Of a DNA stretch of 64,000 nucleotides, positions 52,190 through 62,168 are shown piece after piece. The notes beneath the pieces are model-generated. The model had not been told where the DNA came from. It saw nothing but the letters and a program-made list of their open reading frames with translations, and ran no database searches. How positions within the stretch are numbered: position 1 is the stretch's first letter; each line of letters begins with the position of its first letter. This stretch comes from Bradyrhizobium sp. CB82. Lineage in GTDB: Bacteria; Pseudomonadota; Alphaproteobacteria; Rhizobiales; Xanthobacteraceae. The translations under genes were made by a program, and so were the position numbers. The DNA lies in NCBI RefSeq assembly GCF_029714405.1, contig NZ_CP121650.1, forward strand, positions 1,302,001-1,366,000. Direction: 5' to 3'.

Positions 52190-54151
52190 TCAAGCGGCAG
52201 GCGTCGACCATCGCTTATTTTGATCGAGCAGGGCGAAGATGCGGTCGGCTGATACCGGCCGACCGATCAGATATCCTTGGACTTCATCGCAGCTGGTTTG
52301 GCGCAAGCACTCGAGCTGCTCGGTGGTCTCGACCCCTTCCGCGACCACGCCAATGTGCAGATCCTGCGCTAGCGCGATTATTGATTTTACGATCGCCGCG
52401 CTATCCGGCCGTGTCAGCATGTCGCGTATAAAGGACTGATCGATTTTGATGCGGGTGTAGGGCAATTTTAGCAAATAGGTCAGCGACGAAAATCCCGTTC
52501 CGAAATCGTCGAGCGCCACCGTCACCCCCAGTTGCAGGAGTGAACTCAGGATCGATGATGCCGGCCCGTACTTTGAGATCAGCATCGACTCCGTTATTTC
52601 GATTTCAAGCCGGCTAGGGGCGACTCTGGCCTGCGTCAGGGCCTGCACGATTGTTTGCAGGATGCTGGTGTTATGGAATTGAGCTGCAGAGAAGTTCACG
52701 GCGACCCTGAGATCAGAGGGCCAGTTCGACAGCGTTGAGCAGGCGCGTCGGACCACCCACTCACCGATCGGGTGGATCAAGCCGGTTTCCTCGGCAATTG
52801 GAATGAACTCAGCCGGCGAAATGACTCCCCGGACAGGGTGTTGCCAGCGCAGCAAGGCCTCAAAGCCGGTTACTCGGTTTTCGCGAATATCAAAGAACGG
52901 TTGGTAGACGAGAAAAAGCTCGTCTCTCCCGATCGCCTCCTCCAGATCCCTTTGCAGCGCCCTTCGATCGCGCGCTGATTTGTCGTCGCTGACCTCAAAG
53001 AAGCGAACCGTTCCGGGCCCCGCTTTTTTTGCGCGATAGAGCGCAAGGTCGGCATTTTTCAGGAGCTCATGAGGCGTATTGCCGTCGCGCGGGGCCAACA
53101 CGATTCCGACGCTCGTCGTGCCTGCGACCTCGCATCTTTCGATCAGGAATGGCTCGCCGAAAGCGCCGACGAAGCGCTCGGCAATTTCCAACGCGTCTTC
53201 TACTTTGGCCAGATTGGCCATGATCAGCGCAAATTCGTCCCCGCCGATCCGCGCGACACTATCGGTCTCACGCGCGCATCGCTGCAGTCTCGCCGCGGCC
53301 TGAATGAGAAACTCATCTCCTGCGGGGTGGCCAAATTTGTCGTTCACTTCTTTAAAGCGATCGAGATCAAGAAGAAAAACCGCGAATTCCTCGCCCGATC
53401 GAGCCAACCGGTTGAGGGCAGCTTCGAGGCTTTCGTTGAAGGCGAAACGGTTCGGCAACTGGGTCAGGGGATCCCGCCGAACCCTCCGTTCGGCTTCCAA
53501 TTGAGCAATGGTGCGTTTCGTGAATTCGAAAGAATGGGCGAAGACGCCGCGCAGAAGCACGAAGCCATAGGCCACAACGAGGATAGCGACGAGCAGATAG
53601 ACGAAATCGCCGTTTCTGCCGAGGCAGATTGCCGTACCCACGAAAATCGGAGCCGTGAATGCAACGGCCGCCACCGGAATCGTAGCGAAGGCGAATGCTC
53701 CGCCCGCGAGCATCCCGGAGCAAAGACATGTGATCACGAGTTGGCCGCCATTCGAGGCGTCGGCGAAGAAAGCTACCGGAACGACCGCCCAGGCGGTTCC
53801 AAGAACGAGCGCATTTCGCACCAGCCGATGCATGGCCTGTCGGGAGACGAACTGCGGCTTCGTAATCCGTCGGGATAAACGTGCCTTCAAGCCTATCGAT
53901 AACGCGCCGCAAACCACGGCAGCTGCCCAGATCAGGGCATAGTTTCTGTTGGGAGAGTGCCAGAGGGCAATTGCAAGCACCATCGCATTGCAAGCGTTGG
54001 CCAGCATGATGCCCAGGGAATAACCGAGCACAAGGGAGATCTGCTCCGCACGAATGTGCCCTGCGACCGCTTCATCTGTCGCAGGGCCGCCGAAAGCCGC
54101 CAGGTCCCCCGCGAATAGCTTTGAGAGATACGAGCTCAGATATGTCCTCAT
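52190..54151 (-). CDS. GGDEF-EAL cyclic di-GMP protein with membrane-spanning N-terminus
   Basis: A 653-aa protein; the start at 54151 (MRTYLSSYLSK) is preceded by GGGGG. The N-terminal 230 residues hold about six hydrophobic helices (MHASE/MASE-like, no named sensor). GGDEF: DPLTQLPNRFAF, LDLDRFKEVND, intact RIGGDEFALI. EAL: GFEALLRWQHP, AVNFSAAQF, LEIEITESML, LDDFGTGFSSL and VVAEGVET. Both domains look active. It is not co-transcribed with the 47087 gene. Confidence 0.92.
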   Translation of the reverse strand: MRTYLSSYLSKLFAGDLAAFGGPATDEAVAGHIRAEQISLVLGYSLGIMLANACNAMVLAIALWHSPNRNYALIWAAAVVCGALSIGLKARLSRRITKPQFVSRQAMHRLVRNALVLGTAWAVVPVAFFADASNGGQLVITCLCSGMLAGGAFAFATIPVAAVAFTAPIFVGTAICLGRNGDFVYLLVAILVVAYGFVLLRGVFAHSFEFTKRTIAQLEAERRVRRDPLTQLPNRFAFNESLEAALNRLARSGEEFAVFLLDLDRFKEVNDKFGHPAGDEFLIQAAARLQRCARETDSVARIGGDEFALIMANLAKVEDALEIAERFVGAFGEPFLIERCEVAGTTSVGIVLAPRDGNTPHELLKNADLALYRAKKAGPGTVRFFEVSDDKSARDRRALQRDLEEAIGRDELFLVYQPFFDIRENRVTGFEALLRWQHPVRGVISPAEFIPIAEETGLIHPIGEWVVRRACSTLSNWPSDLRVAVNFSAAQFHNTSILQTIVQALTQARVAPSRLEIEITESMLISKYGPASSILSSLLQLGVTVALDDFGTGFSSLTYLLKLPYTRIKIDQSFIRDMLTRPDSAAIVKSIIALAQDLHIGVVAEGVETTEQLECLRQTSCDEVQGYLIGRPVSADRIFALLDQNKRWSTPAA

Positions 54152-54465
54152 CTGGGACCCCCGCAGGACTGGCTCTAACGTTGCCGCCAGTACTGGAAGG
54201 TCGCGGCAAACACTTGAGAAAAGATAAATTCTTGAAGTTCGCCACGTCCGGCGCGACATGGGGTGGCCGAACTCATTATTTAGCGTGGCTAAGGCGGGGC
54301 CGAGAGCTGGGCGACCCCCTTGTCCTCTGTCACCGCAAACGCGGGGGCACAGTTCTGTACGTTGCGTACTGACCTATGCCTTTAATCGATCGCCGAATTC
54401 AGCTGATCGGCCATGATGGCAGCTCGTGCGCTAACCTGCGGTTGGCCGGTATGAGATCGACAGTG
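54152..54465. other. No supported gene
   Basis: Between the GGDEF-EAL start and the IS3 left end; only short frames. The last bases GTG (54463-54465) are the left copy of the IS3 target duplication. Confidence 0.4.
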
Positions 54466-54493
54466 TGATCTTCCCCCGAAAAAGTAGACAGGG

Positions 54494-57400
54494 TTAAGCT
54501 GCTTTTAGCTCCATCTGGATCGGGGCAATATATCCGATGGCGGAATGGAGCCGGACTCGGTTGTAGAAGCCCTCGATGTAAGCGAAGACATCGCGCTGGG
54601 CCTCGGCGCGGGTCTTGTAGTCGCGATGGTGAACGAGCTCTGTCTTCAGGGTATGGAAGAAGCTTTCCATCGGGGCATTGTCGTAGCAGTCCGCCTTGCG
54701 GCTCATTGATGCGGTGATGCCGGCGGCCGACAGGACTGCCCGATAGTCCTGTGAAGCGTACTGCACGCCGCGATCGGAGTGATGAATCAATCCAGGCTCC
54801 GGCCGCTGCTGGCGGATCGCCATGGTCAGGGCGGATGAGACGAGCTCGACCTGCATGTGATCGCGCATCGCCCAGCCGACGATTTTGCGGCTGAAGAGGT
54901 CCATGACGGCTGCTAGGTAGAGCCAGCCCTCTGCCGTCGGAAGTGGAGTAAGAAGCGCGAGCGCGCTTCTCCTCCCCGAACCGTACGTGCACCTTTCAGC
55001 GCATACGGCTCTCTGTTCAAGCTTGGCCCATGGCCATAGCAACATCATGATAGTGCGAGGTGACAGTGCTGCGGGCTTCCTTTCGGAGGATGTATGGATT
55101 TTCCTCCGGATTGCGCCACCGGAACTGCGCCTTCGGGCTTGAGACAAGCCGGTAAAGTGCTTTTCCGTTGGTCCCGCCGCGTTCATTCCGACCAAACACG
55201 AGCCAGGTTTTCGCCTTGCCCGGTTCCGGGGTTCGGTACCATTTCCGCATCAAAGGTTTGATGCGAGATCGGTATTTGTGCCCCAGCCAATGTGCCATTT
55301 TCCAGAATACGACATGGTCGATGTGCCGGAATACGTACGCGGTGAAGTCGGTGAACTTGTAGAACGCTGCCCATCCCGCCAGTTGGCGGTTCAGGCCTGC
55401 GATCATGTCGACCGTGCTGACACTATGATTGCCGGAAAGGGTTTCAGTGAGCCTGCGAACAAACCCCTTCGCCTTTTCCTTGGGTATCGTTGTGACAACG
55501 GACATGCGTCCGTGCGACCCTCGCTTGCGAATGATCCTGTGCCCCAGAAAGACGAAGCCGTCATTGACGTGGGTGATATGGGTTTTCTCCATATTCAGCA
55601 TCAATTTCAGCTTGCCTTCCAGAAAGGCGCGGCATTCCTCGCGGATTTCCTCTGCTTGAGCTTTGGTCCCTTTTACGATCACGACAAAGTCGTCAGCGTA
55701 TCGGCAATAAGCAACCGCCGGCTTCCATTGCCGGTTCTCTCGAACCGTAATAGGGCGGCCCAGCTTGATGCCAAAGTTCCATGCCCAGCGGTCCTTGCGG
55801 GCCTTGTCGCTCAGGTATTTCGCCTCCAGCCACGCATCGAACTCATGGAGCATGATGTTGGACAAGAGCGGTGACAGCACGCCACCTTGCGGAACACCCT
55901 CGCTGGAGGCTGTAAACAGGTCACGGTCAATGTGACCTGCCTTCAGGAACCGCCAGAGAAGATCAACAAACCGCCCATCCTGCACTCGTCGCCGCACGCA
56001 TCTGATAAGCAGCCGGTGATGGACCGTGTCGAAGTAGCTTGCCAGATCACCTTCGATGATCCAACGGCCCCTCGTCGTGTCGGCTCCATCCTGAAGCTGT
56101 ATCTTCACGGTGCGGACGGCATGGTGCACGCTCCGTTCAGGCCGGAAGCCATAGGATAGGCGATGGAAGTCGCTTTCCCAGAGTGGCTCTATGGCCATGA
56201 GCATGGCTCGTTGGACGATGCGATCCGTCAGAGTCGGAATACCCAGTGGGCGTAGCTTGCCGTTGGTTTTCGGGATATAGATCCGCTTCACCGGCTGGGG
56301 GCGATAACTCTCGTCCAGCAGGCTTTTCCGCAGGTCATCCAGATGCTGATCCAATCTGACCTGCAGTCGTTGCTTATCTATTCCGTCGATGCCCGATGTT
56401 CGTGCGCCACTTGACGCCAGAACAATCCGAGCGGCCTCGGCAAGCCATTCCCGGTTGGCAATCAGCCGAAGGAGGCGATCGAACCTTCGGTTCGGATCGC
56501 TCTCGGCCCATGTCGCGAGCTTGTGCTGCATTTCACTGATTATCAAAGGTCTTCACCTCATTCGGTCAGGTAGTTTGCACTCCAAGCAGTTTGAACTGTT
56601 CCCCTTCGCCATGTGGCAGGTTTTCCCTGCCGCGGACTACTACGAGAACTCCGCCAGCATGATGGACATCAGGGTCAACTCCCTTGCGACGCAAAGCATC
56701 GTGGGCATTCCATCATGCCTTCCCTCGTTCATATGCTGGACGTCATCGTATTGGTGAGGCTGCCGGTCGCAGTCTTTTCCCTTGCTTTCCGCAAGTCGAT
56801 GCCGATGCCATGGTCTGGCTGCGTTCTCCCCATGACCCCTCGCGAGCGTCTTACATCTGGGCTCGCGTTCGGATGCACGCCGTCATAACTGTCCGGCGAC
56901 ATCATCAGCATTCCACCTGTTAAGCCGTGTAGACGGAGGCGACATTTCAGCCCTCAGATGCGGGTGAACCGGTTCGTGTTCCTCAACCTTCCAATACTTC
57001 AGCCTCGGGGACCATCTCGGCTTAACGGCTTCGCCTCAATCCCCTTTACCTGCGGGCTACGTCACCCTGCCAGTTGACGACAGGTCACCGCCGCTTGGGC
57101 TCATGTCCCCTCACAGCAGGGAACAAGTCATATTTTTTTTTCTCAGTCCTCCTTTCTCTTTTGCATTCCAGTCATACGCTTCCCCAACTGTGGGGCGAGG
57201 CGCACTGTAGGTGATATCGGCAAGCCAGATCCGGTTCGGAGCCGCAGCTGCAAAGTGACGTTCGATGAGATTTGGCGCGATCGGCAGGCCATGGCGGCTG
57301 TCGGTGGTCCGAACACGGCGCAGTGGTGCCATGATGGCGCGGATGCCGTGCCGATGCATCAAGCGTTCGATCCGGCCGCGACTAATGCCACGTCCCTGCG

Positions 57401-57617
57401 CCTGCATCGCGGCATGGATTCTCGGGCTGCCATAGCGTCCGCCGCTGTCCTGGTGAACCTGTCGGATCGAAGCCAGGAGCGCAGCATTGGTGGTCGTCCG
57501 CGTGCTCGCCGGCCGCTCCCGCCAAGCGTAATAGCCGGCCGCCGAGACCCCGAGCACGGCGCACATCAGCCGCACCGCATAGGTATCGCGATGGTCCTCG
57601 ATGAAGCGGAAGCTCAT
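54494..57617 (-). CDS. IS3 transposase OrfB, split by a group II intron
   Basis: Exon 1 (57617-57206) begins MSFRFIEDHRDTYAVRLMCA, has the HTH_21 region SGGRYGSPRIHAAMQAQG and ends at PNRIWLADITY; exon 2 (54942-54494) resumes PTAEGWLYLAAVMDLFSRK with DDE residues in LIHHSDRGVQYAS and APMESFFHTLKTE. Exon 1 leaves a single A and exon 2 supplies TT to finish an Ile codon, so removal of 54943-57205 gives one in-frame 286-aa rve/DDE transposase. The protein can exist only if the intron splices. OrfA, needed for the OrfAB fusion, is broken by the IS110-type insert. Confidence 0.85.
54943..57205 (-). mobile_element. Group II intron (2263 nt) in IS3 orfB
   Basis: The 5' end is GTGCG at 57205-57201, the consensus start. 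Domain V is a canonical 34-nt hairpin at 55011-54978 (GAGCCGTATGCG ... CACGTACGGTTC, with the AGC triad). Domain VI follows (GAAGCGCG-CTCG-CGCTTC), and the 3' end is AC at 54944-54943. The intron protein gene ends just before domain V, i.e. in domain IV. The exon junction restores the IS3 reading frame exactly, which fixes both boundaries to the base. Confidence 0.9.
55017..56546 (-). CDS. ltrA: Group II intron reverse transcriptase/maturase
   Basis: A 509-aa intron-encoded protein. RT motifs RPLGIPTLTDRIVQRAM, YGFRPERSVHHAV, EGDLASYFDTVHH, GVPQGGVLSPLLSN and YCRYADDFVVI; then the maturase (X) domain (AGWAAFYKFTDFTAYVFRH) and a short C-terminal region KYRSRIKPLMRKWYRT. No HNH endonuclease is apparent at the end, so retrohoming would rely on replication-fork priming. 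It helps splicing and reverse transcribes the intron into new DNA sites. Confidence 0.92.
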   Translation of the reverse strand: MIISEMQHKLATWAESDPNRRFDRLLRLIANREWLAEAARIVLASSGARTSGIDGIDKQRLQVRLDQHLDDLRKSLLDESYRPQPVKRIYIPKTNGKLRPLGIPTLTDRIVQRAMLMAIEPLWESDFHRLSYGFRPERSVHHAVRTVKIQLQDGADTTRGRWIIEGDLASYFDTVHHRLLIRCVRRRVQDGRFVDLLWRFLKAGHIDRDLFTASSEGVPQGGVLSPLLSNIMLHEFDAWLEAKYLSDKARKDRWAWNFGIKLGRPITVRENRQWKPAVAYCRYADDFVVIVKGTKAQAEEIREECRAFLEGKLKLMLNMEKTHITHVNDGFVFLGHRIIRKRGSHGRMSVVTTIPKEKAKGFVRRLTETLSGNHSVSTVDMIAGLNRQLAGWAAFYKFTDFTAYVFRHIDHVVFWKMAHWLGHKYRSRIKPLMRKWYRTPEPGKAKTWLVFGRNERGGTNGKALYRLVSSPKAQFRWRNPEENPYILRKEARSTVTSHYHDVAMAMGQA

Positions 57618-57649
57618 GTCCGTGTTCCGGCAAAGATCGCGATCGACTT

Positions 57650-59250
57650 CCTAAGAAACAGCCGGATTGGCGTCCTCCCGAATGCCCTGTAAGACGAAGC
57701 CCAGCGATTTGGCTCTGCGTTGTAGGTTGGCCAGGACGCGGCTGCGATATTGTTGCTCATAATGGGCGGCACCCGGATCTTTGTAGCTCATGCCATGCCG
57801 GAGTGTGTTGTAGAACAAAACCGCAATCTTGCGGGCGGTCGCCGTCACGGCTTTCGACTTGCCCGCTCGGGAGGCTAGCCGACGATAGAATGCGCCGAGC
57901 GCTGTATCGCTTCTGCCAACGGTCGTGGCTGCCAACCGCAACAGTGCGGCTGCCCGACTCGAAGACCTCCGGGTACGTGAAGAAAGCACCTTGCCACCAG
58001 AGATTTTGTTGCCTGGCGCAAGGCACAGCCAGGAGGTGAAGTGCTTGGCGCTCGGCCAAGCCCTCAGATCGGTGCCACACTCCCCGACAAGCTTCAACGC
58101 CAGTGATGGACCCAACCCGTGGATCTCAGTCAGATCGAGGCCGAGCACGCCGTACAGCGCGGTCCTGACGTCGAAGGTAGGCGCGTTGACCTGTTTGGTC
58201 TTGATGCGTGGCTTGGATAGCTTTCCGACCGGCTTTGCGCCTTTATTGTTCAGTGCCGCGATCAGGACCTCGAGCTTGCGGTCGCAGTCCAGCATCTTGG
58301 CCTGGTAGACGTCGTAGAGTTCCAGCGACTGGCTCAGCGCGAAGACATGTTCGTGCCGGTCGTTGCCCACCAGTGCCGCACGGATCGTCGCGATGGATGA
58401 ACGGCATCGCACGTCCCGATAGGTTGCCAAGACGTCAGGATTCCGCTCGCCTGCAACAATGGCTCGGATAATCCGCATGCCGGTCGCGCCGGTGATATCA
58501 GAGACCACATGATGGAGCTGCAGATTCATCTCCATCAGGGCCTTCTGCATATGCTGGATATGGGCGGCGGCATATTCCACCAGCCGCTCCCGTTGGCGCA
58601 GATACGCGCGCAGGGTTGCAATCTCGGCATCAGGTCGGAAGCTGCCGCGTAACAGGCCATAGGAATGAAGCTGGCGCAACCACGCGGCATCGCTGACATC
58701 GGTCTTGCGCCCGGGCACGTTCTTGGCGTACCGCGCATTGACCAGGATCACCTCAAACCCGCGCTGCTCCAGGATCTCGTAAACCGGGATCCAATAGACC
58801 CCAGTGGATTCCATCGCGACACTCGTCACGCCGCAGGCTCTGAACCAGTCCGCCAGCTCATGCAGGTCTTGCGTGAATGTACCGAAAGAGCGCACCGGCA
58901 CGTCGGTGCAAGCTGGGTCCACCGCGGCCATGTGCATCTTTGATCCAATGTCGATGGCGGCGGCCCCGACGTTGACCAGCTTCAGTTCCGGTCGGTCGCC
59001 GGTCGTCCTCTTGAGCATGGCAATCCTCCGTTCAATGATGAGCAGGAGGGTCTGGGCTATGCCAATCGTCATCTTCCTAATCGGGATCGTCGCCCGGCGA
59101 CGTCACCACTCTCAAGTTCGCATGCACCCATGGACCATGTTTTTTAACGGGGATTGTGCCTCCAATAATCGAGCGGCCGCTACCCTCCCAGCGCCGAGGA
59201 TAGCACAAGGCTGTTTCTACGCCGCACAGGCGCGCCACGGTGCTGGACCG
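57650..59250 (-). mobile_element. IS110-family element inside IS3 orfA
   Basis: Boundaries are inferred from the break in IS3 orfA: the frame runs to DILK at about 59251 and resumes as KSIAIFAGTRT at about 57649. The element is about 1.6 kb with one transposase gene and a 230-nt non-coding end (59019-59250) beside the transposase start, the place where IS110 elements encode their bridge RNA. Confidence 0.75.
57651..59018 (-). CDS. IS110-family transposase
   Basis: A 455-aa DEDD transposase; the start at 59018 has GGAGG 7 nt before it. N-terminal RuvC-like domain: AAAIDIGSKMHMAAV, AMESTGVYWIPVYE, GRKTDVSDAAWLRQL. C-terminal transposase_20 domain: IHGLGPSLALKLVGECG, WPSAKHFTSWLCLAPGN and the Ser-containing SGGKVLSSRTRRSS. 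It differs strongly from the 40777-41805 copy, so it belongs to another IS110 subgroup. It interrupts IS3 orfA. Confidence 0.92.
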   Translation of the reverse strand: MLKRTTGDRPELKLVNVGAAAIDIGSKMHMAAVDPACTDVPVRSFGTFTQDLHELADWFRACGVTSVAMESTGVYWIPVYEILEQRGFEVILVNARYAKNVPGRKTDVSDAAWLRQLHSYGLLRGSFRPDAEIATLRAYLRQRERLVEYAAAHIQHMQKALMEMNLQLHHVVSDITGATGMRIIRAIVAGERNPDVLATYRDVRCRSSIATIRAALVGNDRHEHVFALSQSLELYDVYQAKMLDCDRKLEVLIAALNNKGAKPVGKLSKPRIKTKQVNAPTFDVRTALYGVLGLDLTEIHGLGPSLALKLVGECGTDLRAWPSAKHFTSWLCLAPGNKISGGKVLSSRTRRSSSRAAALLRLAATTVGRSDTALGAFYRRLASRAGKSKAVTATARKIAVLFYNTLRHGMSYKDPGAAHYEQQYRSRVLANLQRRAKSLGFVLQGIREDANPAVS

Positions 59251-59531
59251 TTTTTTAAAATGTCCCGTTCCATGCGCAGCCGTTCGTTCTCCTCGCGCAG
59301 CCGGGCGATCTCGGCAGCCTGGTCCGCCGGCATCGGCGCCGCCTGCGTCATGGGGCGCCGCGTCGCCGATGCCGGCTCCTTCCGGAGCTTATCCACCCAG
59401 CGCCGCAATACCGTATCGCGAAGACCGAGTTCCTTGCCGACCGACGTGATCGACCGGCCGCTGGAGACCACGAGCTCCGCGGCCTGCCGCTTGTACTCCT
59501 CGGTAAACGACCGACGTTGACGCTCTTGCAT
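59251..59531 (-). pseudogene. IS3 OrfA, truncated by the IS110-type insert
   Basis: OrfA helix-turn-helix RRSFTEEYKRQAAELVVSS and GLRDTVLRRWVDKLRKEP followed by the leucine zipper AEIARLREENERLRMERDIL. After DILK the frame enters the inserted element and ends with foreign residues. The missing C-terminus survives at 57615-57649. Confidence 0.88.
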
Positions 59532-59593
59532 CCGACACCTCTTGGCTCTCAGAGCCTACTACAGGTGTCCACTCATTCGGAGGAGGTTCAGTG

Positions 59594-60143
59594 CTCTACG
59601 AAGGTGAGATGCGCGAACGCATCGTAAGTTACGGCCGCCTGCGCCGACGACTTTCTCTATCGATGAGATCGGTAACGCAGCCGATCGTGGTCGCCCGACA
59701 TTTCGCCGCTTTCCCGCGCCATATCCGATAGAACGAAGCAATGCTGCGGATTCACGCCAAGAAACGCACGATACGAACGCAAGGGCAACTCTACTCTCGC
59801 CAAGGCCAATAGAGGTGATGTGTGGGCACGACGATCTCCGCATCCCTCTAACCGGTGTCCCATTCCCGAGACTGAGGCGGTGGCCGGCTGTTTTCGTCGA
59901 GCCAAGGCGGGACTACTGCCCTCGCTCCTACGGGACAATCGTGGGTGTTTCATGCGCAATCGTGACCTTGTCTCCGACAGCTTCCTGACACTGACCGCGG
60001 TCGGTCTGGTGGTGCTCTGCTCGAGCCTGCTTGCCTTTGCGTTCACTTAAAGCGAACGCGCTCGTTGCGTTTCGCGCCTTGTACCATGATCTTTTCGGAA
60101 AACAGGTGCCTGGATCACACTCTAACCTCGCGGGAGCGGTGAG
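59594..60143. other. Mostly non-coding stretch
   Basis: A 32-codon plus-strand frame at 59952-60050 (MRNRDLVSDSFLTLTAVGLV, one hydrophobic helix) is the only candidate gene and has a weak ribosome site. The rest shows nothing I can identify. GGGAGCGG at 60130 serves the ferredoxin-NADP reductase. Confidence 0.3.
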
Positions 60144-60914
60144 ATGAGCAATTTCAGCCACGAAAGCGTGCTGAGCGTCCATCACTGGACCGACAATCTC
60201 TTCAGCTTCACCACCACGCGGAGTCCATCGTTCAGCTTCCGCAGCGGCGAATTCACTATGATCGGGCTCAAGGTCGACGAAAAGCCGCTGCTGCGTGCCT
60301 ACGGCCTCGCCAGCGCCCGTTACGAGGATCGGCTGGAATTCGTCTCGACCAGGGAGCCGAACGATCCCTTAACCTCCCGTCTGCAGCATTTGAAGGAGGG
60401 TGACAAGATCACCGTGAGCCGCAAGGCGACCGGGACGCTGGTCATCGATAATCTCGAGGATGGGCGCAATCTCTACCTGATTGGCACCGGCGCTGGACTT
60501 GCTCCGTTTCTGAGCGTGATCAAGGATCCTGAAACCTATCTGCGATTCGGAAATGTCGTGCTGCTGCACGGCTGCCGCCGCGTCGCCGAGCTTGCCTATG
60601 GCGAAATGATCACCGAGAAGCTACCGAGCGACGAGCTGCTCGGGGATTTCGTGCGCTATCAGCTGATCTATTATCCGACCGTCACCCGCGATCCGTTCCG
60701 CAACCGCGGCAGGATCACCGACCTGATCGCGTCAGGCAAGTTGTTTTCGGACCTCGAACTGCCGGAAGTCGAGCCGCAGCATGACCGCGTCATGATTTGC
60801 GGCAGCCCTGCGCTGGTGCGCGATACCCGCGAGCTGTTGGTGGGGAGGGGCCTTGTTGAAGGCAGTCACGGCAAGCCGGCGCAATTCGTGGTCGAAACGG
60901 CGTTTGAACAGTAG
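60144..60914 (+). CDS. fpr: Ferredoxin-NADP reductase
   Basis: A 256-aa FAD/NADP reductase of the bacterial Fpr type. FAD domain: LLRAYGLASARYEDRLEF (the RxYS-like RAYG block); NADP domain: LIGTGAGLAPFLSVI, VLLHGCRRVAELAY, VMICGSPALVRDT and the C-terminal GKPAQFVVETAFEQ. It transfers electrons between NADPH and ferredoxin or flavodoxin and could serve the P450 enzymes elsewhere in the genome and oxidative-stress repair. Single gene, GGGAGCGG before the ATG. Confidence 0.93.
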   Translation: MSNFSHESVLSVHHWTDNLFSFTTTRSPSFSFRSGEFTMIGLKVDEKPLLRAYGLASARYEDRLEFVSTREPNDPLTSRLQHLKEGDKITVSRKATGTLVIDNLEDGRNLYLIGTGAGLAPFLSVIKDPETYLRFGNVVLLHGCRRVAELAYGEMITEKLPSDELLGDFVRYQLIYYPTVTRDPFRNRGRITDLIASGKLFSDLELPEVEPQHDRVMICGSPALVRDTRELLVGRGLVEGSHGKPAQFVVETAFEQ

Positions 60915-61222
60915 CCGCCCTAGATTGTGTTAGACTGTCACGTCGCCGGCCGGTGGCCCTCAAAGGGTGCTTGTTCTTTACCCGCGTTTGCAGGCTCGGA
61001 AGTCCGGCACCTTTGGCGATCTGGCCGCGCACTTTGCTCACGCTGCACTCGCACGAGAGTCCGCTGTCATGTGGCCATGCCGCTATCACTATCACTGCCC
61101 TTCCTGTCGGGTACTCTTTTAACCGGTTTAGTCGCTCGCGGGACGCGATCAGCAGAAGTCGGAGGACCTGCACTGCGCAGCATGCCGTCCACCATAACAA
61201 GGGAAATGGCCGCGGCTTTAGC
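60915..61222. other. No supported gene
   Basis: Short overlapping frames only, with no family segment. The IS66 left end begins at 61223. Confidence 0.35.
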
Positions 61223-61303
61223 GTAAGCGCTGTTCAGGGGCCACCTACCGGATGACGGGGTGATCTGCGAGTCTGCGGTTCGGTTTGGACCGCTAGGCTT
61301 AGA

Positions 61304-61740
61304 ATGGACACAGTGCATACTGCTATCACGGAGCCGGTGCGGCGGCCCGAGGTCTTCACCGGAGCCGGTGTCGGCGGAAGTGGAGCGACGAGGACAAGGC
61401 TCGGATTGTTGCGGAGATAGCTACGAGTGGCGACTCCGTCTGCTCCGTAGCGCGACGGCATGGATTGTCGCCGCAGCAGTTGTTCGGCTGGCGCCGTCAG
61501 TTGCGAGAAGCAGCGGGCGATTCTTCCGAAGCAGAAGAGGTACAGTTTGTGCCGGCGGTGGTGGATGCCGTAGTGCCGGCGCCCGCTCTTGGGCGTGAGC
61601 GCAAAGCGGTGCGCTGCAAGGCCAAGACGAATGACGGGATCATCGAGATCGAAGTCGACGGGATCATGATCCGGGCCGGCCGTTGTGCGGACCCGATGAT
61701 GATTGCGTCGATTGTCCAGGCGCTGAAGGCGAGCCGGTGA
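61304..61740 (+). pseudogene. tnpA: IS66 TnpA, frameshifted
   Basis: ATG at 61304 opens MDTVHTAITEPVRRPEVFTG. Two extra bases near 61373 (GGTGTCGG for GGTCGG) shift the frame, and the family sequence continues in another frame as RRKWSDEDKARIVAEIA, the helix-turn-helix RRHGLSPQQLFGWRRQL and the C-terminal IIEIEVDGIMIRAG to the stop at 61740. The start of the readable second half at 61465 is not a natural start. Confidence 0.8.
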
Positions 61741-62093
61741 TCGGTCCGTCGGGTGCGGTCCGGGTGATGGTAGCGACCAAACCGGTAGACTTCCGCAAGG
61801 GAATGGAGGGGCTTGCTACTCTAGTGCGCGAGAGCATGGGGGCAGATCCATTCTCGGGAGCTGTCTATGTGTTCCGGGCCAAGCGGGCCGATCGGATTAA
61901 GCTGGTGTTCTGGGACGGAACGGGCCTGTGTCTGTTCGTCAAGCGGCTTGAGGATGGGATCTTCCGCTGGCCGAAGATCGAGGATGGTTTGATGCGTCTG
62001 TCGGCGGCGCAATTGTCGGCGCTGCTGGAAGGGCTCGACTGGCGGCGTGTGCATGAGGCGCGTGAGACGCCGACGCCAACGCAACCGGGATAG
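61737..62093 (+). CDS. tnpB: IS66 TnpB
   Basis: A 118-aa protein; GTG start overlaps the tnpA stop (GTGA). Family segments VMVATKPVDFRKGMEGLA, GAVYVFRAKRADRIKLVFWD and CLFVKRLEDGIFRWP. TnpB of IS66 is required for transposition with an unclear biochemical role. Intact. Confidence 0.92.
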   Translation: MIGPSGAVRVMVATKPVDFRKGMEGLATLVRESMGADPFSGAVYVFRAKRADRIKLVFWDGTGLCLFVKRLEDGIFRWPKIEDGLMRLSAAQLSALLEGLDWRRVHEARETPTPTQPG

Positions 62094-62168
62094 TTTGTTG
62101 GCGGCGCTGCGGCGAAGTGAATCAGGAGCGTCGGACGCGTCGCCAGATGGCGGCGAATATGCTCTGAA

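Larger units (their letters stand above)
54466..59590 (-). mobile_element. IS3-family element carrying an IS110-family element and a group II intron
   Basis: Ends: left TGATCTTCCCCCGAAAAAGT; right in reverse complement TGAACCTCCTCCGAATGAGT, matching at most positions. Flanking 3-bp duplication GTG at 54463-54465 and 59591-59593, typical of IS3. Order on the minus strand: orfA (59531 to about 59251), IS110-type insert (about 59250-57650), end of orfA and start of orfB (to 57206), group II intron (57205-54943), rest of orfB (54942-54494). The IS3 itself would be about 1.25 kb, the normal size. Confidence 0.88.

Noticed and set aside
60790..61200. 136-codon minus-strand frame after fpr
   Set aside because: No recognisable segment, overlaps the 3' end of fpr in antisense and shows no start signal.
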